Below are positions 59,466-64,000 of a DNA stretch of 64,000 nt, one piece after another. Position numbers and translations under genes: made by a program. Within the stretch, counting starts at the first letter, position 1. Each line of letters opens with the position of its first letter. The notes beneath the pieces are model-generated. The model did not search any database. It worked only from the letters and a program-made list of their open reading frames with translations, and was not told the origin of the DNA. Source of the stretch: Scleromitrula shiraiana (Eukaryota > Ascomycota > Leotiomycetes > Helotiales > Sclerotiniaceae); assembly GCA_028455995.1 (NCBI GenBank), contig JABELC010000001.1, positions 1,166,501-1,230,500 of the forward strand, in the 5' to 3' direction.

Positions 59466-60634
59466 TTTCGAGACTCGAGATAGTAGAGCAGAATCTTGAT
59501 GTCAAGAGAAAAATGACAGTGCCAAAGCTGAAAGAAAGCTAGAGGGGGAATTCACATTATAGCCAACTGTTCTGAACGATATTCCTGATGAGAATGATCT
59601 TCATGCAGTAGCAAAAGTAACCGTATGATCCAACCAAGAATCCACTGAGTAGTTGTCATGACAAGGGCCTAGAGAGGATTTACCCGGATTTTCCTTTTGA
59701 GACTTGCGCAGAAAGTCTGGCCTTGTTGGCATAATGAGACTATTGACAAACTATCTATGTATGCAAGCAGAAAATCGATATTGTTCTCTGCCAGGACACC
59801 TATACCCAACTAGGTAGATCTTTATAGATACTACCAGGGACCCTAGAATTCCACAAGGCATACACACATGCATACCTAGAGCTAAACACACGAAACATTG
59901 GGCTTAGAGATATACCACTCTGACTTTCGCCATACCCAGTGATATCGATTTCAATTCGGTGTTGTTTACCTGACTTTCAACTCAACTTTAGTCAACATGA
60001 CCTAAGAAGCTGTATTTGAAATTGGTCTTCCGTATAAATTGAAGTGGAATGCTCTCGATGGTGTGTTCCAACCATCATTGTCGCAGGGAAACTCCGATAT
60101 ATCCGATTTTCCCCCCAAAGTGGTCTTTAACTGCTGGTTCAGGGGCTCCTAAGATGATGTGGCGCTGAAGTAATTACTTGTCATCTCGTTATAGACGTGA
60201 GATGTCCATAACTATACCATGTGCTCAACGGCAAGAATATTTCAATCTTAACCCCCCACTTTAAAGCTAAAGTTGGTTTATTAAGGGTTCATTTGGAGTT
60301 AGAATGCATGGCAATAACTACATCAGATTGATTATTGAACATCATTAGAGCAATGATGTTAATTCTAGGACTGCGGTTTAACGTTGTTGTACGATCAGAA
60401 GCTGGCTGAGTTCAGCTAAAATTGGATAGACGAGCAATATATAGACAGTTTAACAAGATATAAAGACCTCGTTCAAATCACCTTAAAAGAAACCAAACAG
60501 TCATCTCCTGCTCACCACTAAGACGAGTCGATTTCATCTATCTTTGCATTGCCACTTCGATCTAGTTTTTCCAATTTTAGAGTGGTTTGAGTATCGTCAA
60601 GGATATCTTCATCTTAACAAGACGCCTTTTAATC
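59466..60634. promoter_or_regulatory. shared divergent promoter, GH16 and secreted protein
   Basis: About 1.17 kb separates the two start codons. A TATATAGA box-like sequence near 60,438 lies about 195 bases before the secreted-protein ATG. No gene is seen. Confidence 0.5.
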
Positions 60635-61787
60635 ATGTATACTATTATCGCAATCTCCATTCTGTCGAGTACAGTGACCGCAACACCAGTTATAAAGCCT
60701 CGAACCCTCGACATTGCCGCATATAAAGCGCTTCCAACAGTTGCGGCGACAGGGGCTCCCTTCGGAAACACAGTGACTCCAACATTGTTATACAATTCAG
60801 CAACCGCAACTCCTTTTGCAATTGCAGAACCCATAATTGCTCCCTCGCCAATCGTTCCACGCGAAGAGACACCCGACGTCTGGTCTCTTGTTTGTCTTCC
60901 TTTGCCTGCTGGTAACGGCCCTAGTATCAACCTTCCCGACGATTCAACAGCTTTCCATGAATCTCAAACTTTAGCCGATGAAGCATTGAACGCAACAACT
61001 CCTACAGGGTATGTGTTGGTTGAAGGCTTCCTGAACATCGATGCTGCAGCAGAAGCCACAACATACATGACATACATATCGAACACCCTAACATCTTATG
61101 ATCCTTCCATTTGTGCCAATGCATGCAATGAAATTCAGGGATGCACCTCTTTCAACATATGTAAGTTTCTTGACATCAGTTCCACACTACGACTAACCGC
61201 CTTTAGACTTTGAACGAGATCCAACGGTCATTCCAGACGAAGATGATTGCCCAAATCCACCCTCACAGACGATAATAAAATGCGCGCTTTTTGGTGGTTT
61301 CTTGGATATTTCGTCTGCGACCAATTTTGGTCAATGGCAAGCAAAGTTCAATGTGGTGATTGCTGGTTCGAATGCCTATAATAGTGCTGCTCCTCCAACA
61401 ATCCCTAGCTATGGCAAGCCACAGAACTTTGGGGATGCCGCTGTTAATGCTCCACCAAATACTACAACATACAGTAAGTATTACTAAGATTGAGAGAAAT
61501 GTCCAAGCTAGCAATTTGCTGATCTGAAAACAGTGGGAATAGAGACATTTCCTCGAACACAGCCATATGATCCCGCTGTTTGCGCAGAAACATGCAAGAA
61601 AAAGAGCAATCCAGAATGCGCATTCTTTGTATCCTACATTTTGTATGAGAATGGATTGAACGGAGTGTTTACCTGCACATACTTCACAGTTCCGTATGGA
61701 CCTGACAGGGCGAACGAAAGAGGGCAGTATGATGGTGAAGGAAATCACTACACAATTGGGCACAGCCTTGGATATTCTGTAGTGTAA
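60635..61787 (+). CDS. secreted protein with two PAN-like cysteine modules
   Basis: There are three exons: 60635-61160, 61207-61473 and 61534-61787 (348 aa). A signal peptide is evident (MYTIIAISILSSTVTATP). About 75 small, Pro/Thr/Ala-rich residues follow, with a basic-acidic processing-like site (IVPREET). Then come two copies of a cysteine module: CANACNEIQGCTSFNIYFE and, after a spacer with a GGFLDISSATNFG block, CAETCKKKSNPECAFFVSY. The C-x3-C-x5-7-C pattern resembles PAN/Apple domains, and the same pattern closes both GT31 proteins nearby. There is no GPI signal. It may bind carbohydrate or protein at the wall. I do not know a named homolog. Confidence 0.82.
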
Positions 61788-63152
61788 TTGAGATCATAGA
61801 TATCGTAGTCAACAGCTCAATATAACAATCGATGGATGAAGATGACGGAGATGAGGTGTAGGAGGATTTGGGGCTGGAAACGGGGTGAAATCATGCTTAA
61901 CTAATAATCTTAATAATCAGATCTGTTTGAGACTTTGAAGTAATGGTCCCCTCGCAATGTGAGACAAGGTGACTGCTGATTATCCATGATCAACAGATAG
62001 AAAACGATGGCATTACCACTAAGTTGATAAGGCCATGACCCTGCACCAGATTTATAAGGAGCCTTCTATAAATATGAGCAATGGAATTGCATTGATTCCG
62101 ATAACAAGCCCCAAATAATAATAGAATGTATCATGTTGTGTTGAGGCCCAGAAAAAGTCGGAATAATATTTCCAATAAACATCGTAGCAGCCTAAGCTAA
62201 TATTATGCGGATGTGGGTGTGGGCCGACTCGAATTATCTATTGAAAGAATATGGCGGGCCATTCCCCGACCGACCGGCTTGACCGGCATATGGACCGTCA
62301 AGTAAGTGTGCAGAATTGGAAGTGTGAAGACAATGGTTATGAATCATAGAGAGGCAAATACTGCGGTAAGAGTAATCCTTCTGTAGGTACTAGAGATCAA
62401 GAGACCAATTGATACACTGCACACTTGCTAAACCAGAGAAATAATTCGAATTCAGGGGGAAAGATAGATCTTTATACTTTCGCATTTCATGGTTGATTGC
62501 ATCATCCAACGCCTTATGGATGATCATTGAGGCTGATACTGCCAAGGTACTCCTAAGTACCGCGGAGGTCTTCATCAACGGGTCCTCAATCATTGCTCGA
62601 TGATTATAGGAGAATTAAACCTAAATTCAATGTTTCCGATTCGGCGATCAGTATCGGAAAAGAAGATGGGGTTAATCAACCAACTAAAATTGATGATGAT
62701 GAAATAATCAATCACAACCTCCTCGCATTTTCCAAAAATAACAACTTACGATAAACAATAGTTGTGTCAAAAACGTTGGTGGAGATAGCGAACATTGGTT
62801 GGTTGTTGAAAGCGCTTGCGATAGGTCTCACCACCAATCACTACAGTTGTCAAATTGCAGGTTGGCGCTAACAAGGTATCTTCCCCGCATACAAAATAGC
62901 CGAATCAATTATCTTCCTCCATTAAGGAAAGTATAGTGAACAAAAATCTATTTCGAGGTAATCGAGCACGGTTACAATATAGTGATCATCACTAGGATCT
63001 TTATTTTGAGCTTGCATAAACAAGGGTACCATGGCGTTGTGGTATTGCATTTTGATGTATATATGTGTAGCATACTCCTGATTTTGATATATGTGCTCAG
63101 GCAGGTTTGTATCCATAGTCGACATTGTATTACTGTACCCATTTGTTCCATA
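61788..63152. other. 1.4-kb spacer
   Basis: No gene recognised. Minus-strand frames at 62390-62593 and 62922-63323 have no domain; the second overlaps the leader and first codons of the next gene in antisense and is probably chance. Confidence 0.5.
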
Positions 63153-64000
63153 ATGTCGAATAAGCCAGTCAATACGGGTTTGCGACTGTTCCCGCCCCCA
63201 CCCCCAAAGAAGAAGACGGAGAGAAGAAACAGCAATGACCAGACTCCTTCTACATTCAAATCTGGACCAGGCTCTGCCAATCGAACGCAATCGTTCGAGA
63301 TGCCAGTCATCGACGGACGGCAATCAAAAGAATCGTCTTTTGGTGGTCGCCAAACTCCACCAAATGGACGATCATCACCTCTGACCCACCCTGCTCCTGT
63401 CGTATTTGCATCTGATATCCCAAGGTCTCATACATCCTTCTCCGAAGCACCAACCCTTGTCAGAAGCAACAGTAATTCATCAAAGCATAGTCTACCTCAG
63501 AGAGAGGAACCAGTAAGAAGGTCTATCTTTCCAAGATACAACCCAGAAGTTCCTCTTGAATATCAGCAATATTTTCCGACACAAAAAAGTTCACGACACA
63601 TCCCACAGACCACAATAAGTCGAAGGCCATACTCACCCGGAGTTGACGAGATGAGCCCTGGTTTGGGAAATCCAATGTCGCTTGGCCCACAATCACCAGG
63701 ATTAATTGGTCGAGGACTTCAGGATGAGACTTGGCCCGAAGCGTCAAGTTCTGTGGAGTTAAAGGAATTATGGAAAGTCACAAATGGATGGAAAGCATCA
63801 GTATCTGAAGGTCGTAAATTTGTTATGAAAATGAACAGCGCTGTGGAAGAACCCATTCACACACTCTCTTCAGCCACACAACCCTTCTATACATTACGGC
63901 TCGATCCGACATCGACTTCTGCACAAGTTACAATGAGTCGTCAAAACCCTGCAAAGACACCTAAGAAATCGGGTTCGCCCAAAATTGGCGCATTTCCGAA
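63153..64000 (+). CDS. hypothetical disordered-N-terminus protein, partial (runs off the window)
   Basis: From ATG 63153 the frame stays open to the last base (282 codons), so the gene continues beyond the window. The sequence begins MSNKPVNTGLRLFPPPPPKK. Some 200 residues rich in Ser, Pro, Arg and Asn follow. A more ordered part (SSSVELKELWKVTNGWKASV ... FYTLRLDPTSTSAQVTMS) comes before another Lys/Ser/Pro segment. A similar N-terminus is, as far as I recall, shared by fungal proteins annotated without evidence as 'acetylserotonin methyltransferase-like'; I would not use that name. No catalytic motif is visible in the part present. Confidence 0.75.
   Translation, partial: MSNKPVNTGLRLFPPPPPKKKTERRNSNDQTPSTFKSGPGSANRTQSFEMPVIDGRQSKESSFGGRQTPPNGRSSPLTHPAPVVFASDIPRSHTSFSEAPTLVRSNSNSSKHSLPQREEPVRRSIFPRYNPEVPLEYQQYFPTQKSSRHIPQTTISRRPYSPGVDEMSPGLGNPMSLGPQSPGLIGRGLQDETWPEASSSVELKELWKVTNGWKASVSEGRKFVMKMNSAVEEPIHTLSSATQPFYTLRLDPTSTSAQVTMSRQNPAKTPKKSGSPKIGAFP

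Noticed and set aside
62922..63323. 133-codon minus frame overlapping the last gene's start
   Set aside because: Antisense to a better plus-strand frame that stays open for 282 codons; no domain.
1..64000. CRISPR array, bacterial operons or insertion sequences
   Set aside because: The DNA is eukaryotic: spliced genes, a tRNA intron and no direct-repeat/spacer pattern. No transposase or terminal inverted repeat with target duplication was found.

Overview
The window looks like nuclear chromosomal DNA of a filamentous ascomycete. The reasons are short introns (about 45-200 nt) with GTAAGT/GTATGT donors and CTAAC-like branch sites, a tRNA-Pro gene with an intron after anticodon position 37, an alpha-aminoadipate-pathway LYS1, an AbaA/TEC1-type TEA factor, an ELL elongation factor (absent from budding yeast) and GH16/GT31/GT2 wall enzymes. 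The overall feel (AT-rich, long repeat-filled spacers) suggests Leotiomycetes/Helotiales, perhaps Sclerotiniaceae; this is inference only. Most genes were rebuilt here exon by exon, and each model closes in frame.

Region 1 (1-14,032): tRNA-Pro and tRNA-Ser, an RNase III-fold protein that appears catalytically dead (probably mitoribosomal), a decayed 2EXR-like gene, a DUF2237 protein, then about 7.4 kb without a recognisable gene, full of simple repeats.

Region 2 (14,033-42,076): housekeeping genes. ELL elongation factor, dynein light chain LC8 (seven tiny exons), the rRNA-processing factor MRD1 (five RRMs), an AbaA/TEC1 TEA transcription factor, adenine phosphoribosyltransferase, an unnamed multipass membrane protein, a frameshifted DEDDh exonuclease relic beside a 15-bp minisatellite, LYS1, tRNA-Gln followed by a tRNA-like 3' half, THG1 and TMA23.

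Region 3 (42,440-61,787): an accessory-looking block. It opens with a heavily damaged CPA-type cation/H+ antiporter pseudogene. Six enzymes or secreted proteins follow: two membrane-anchored GT31-type transferases pointing tail to tail, a hyaluronan-synthase-like GT2, a cellulose-synthase-like GT2, a type II membrane GH16 glucanase/transglycosylase, and a secreted cysteine-patterned protein. Two long intergenic spaces are divergent promoters (GT31-2/GT2-1 and GH16/secreted protein). Together this looks like a candidate polysaccharide synthesis and remodelling cluster: the GT2s would extend and export a chain, the GT31s add residues in the secretory pathway, and the GH16 cut or transfer at the surface. 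This functional reading is inference. The window ends inside a further gene (63,153 onward).
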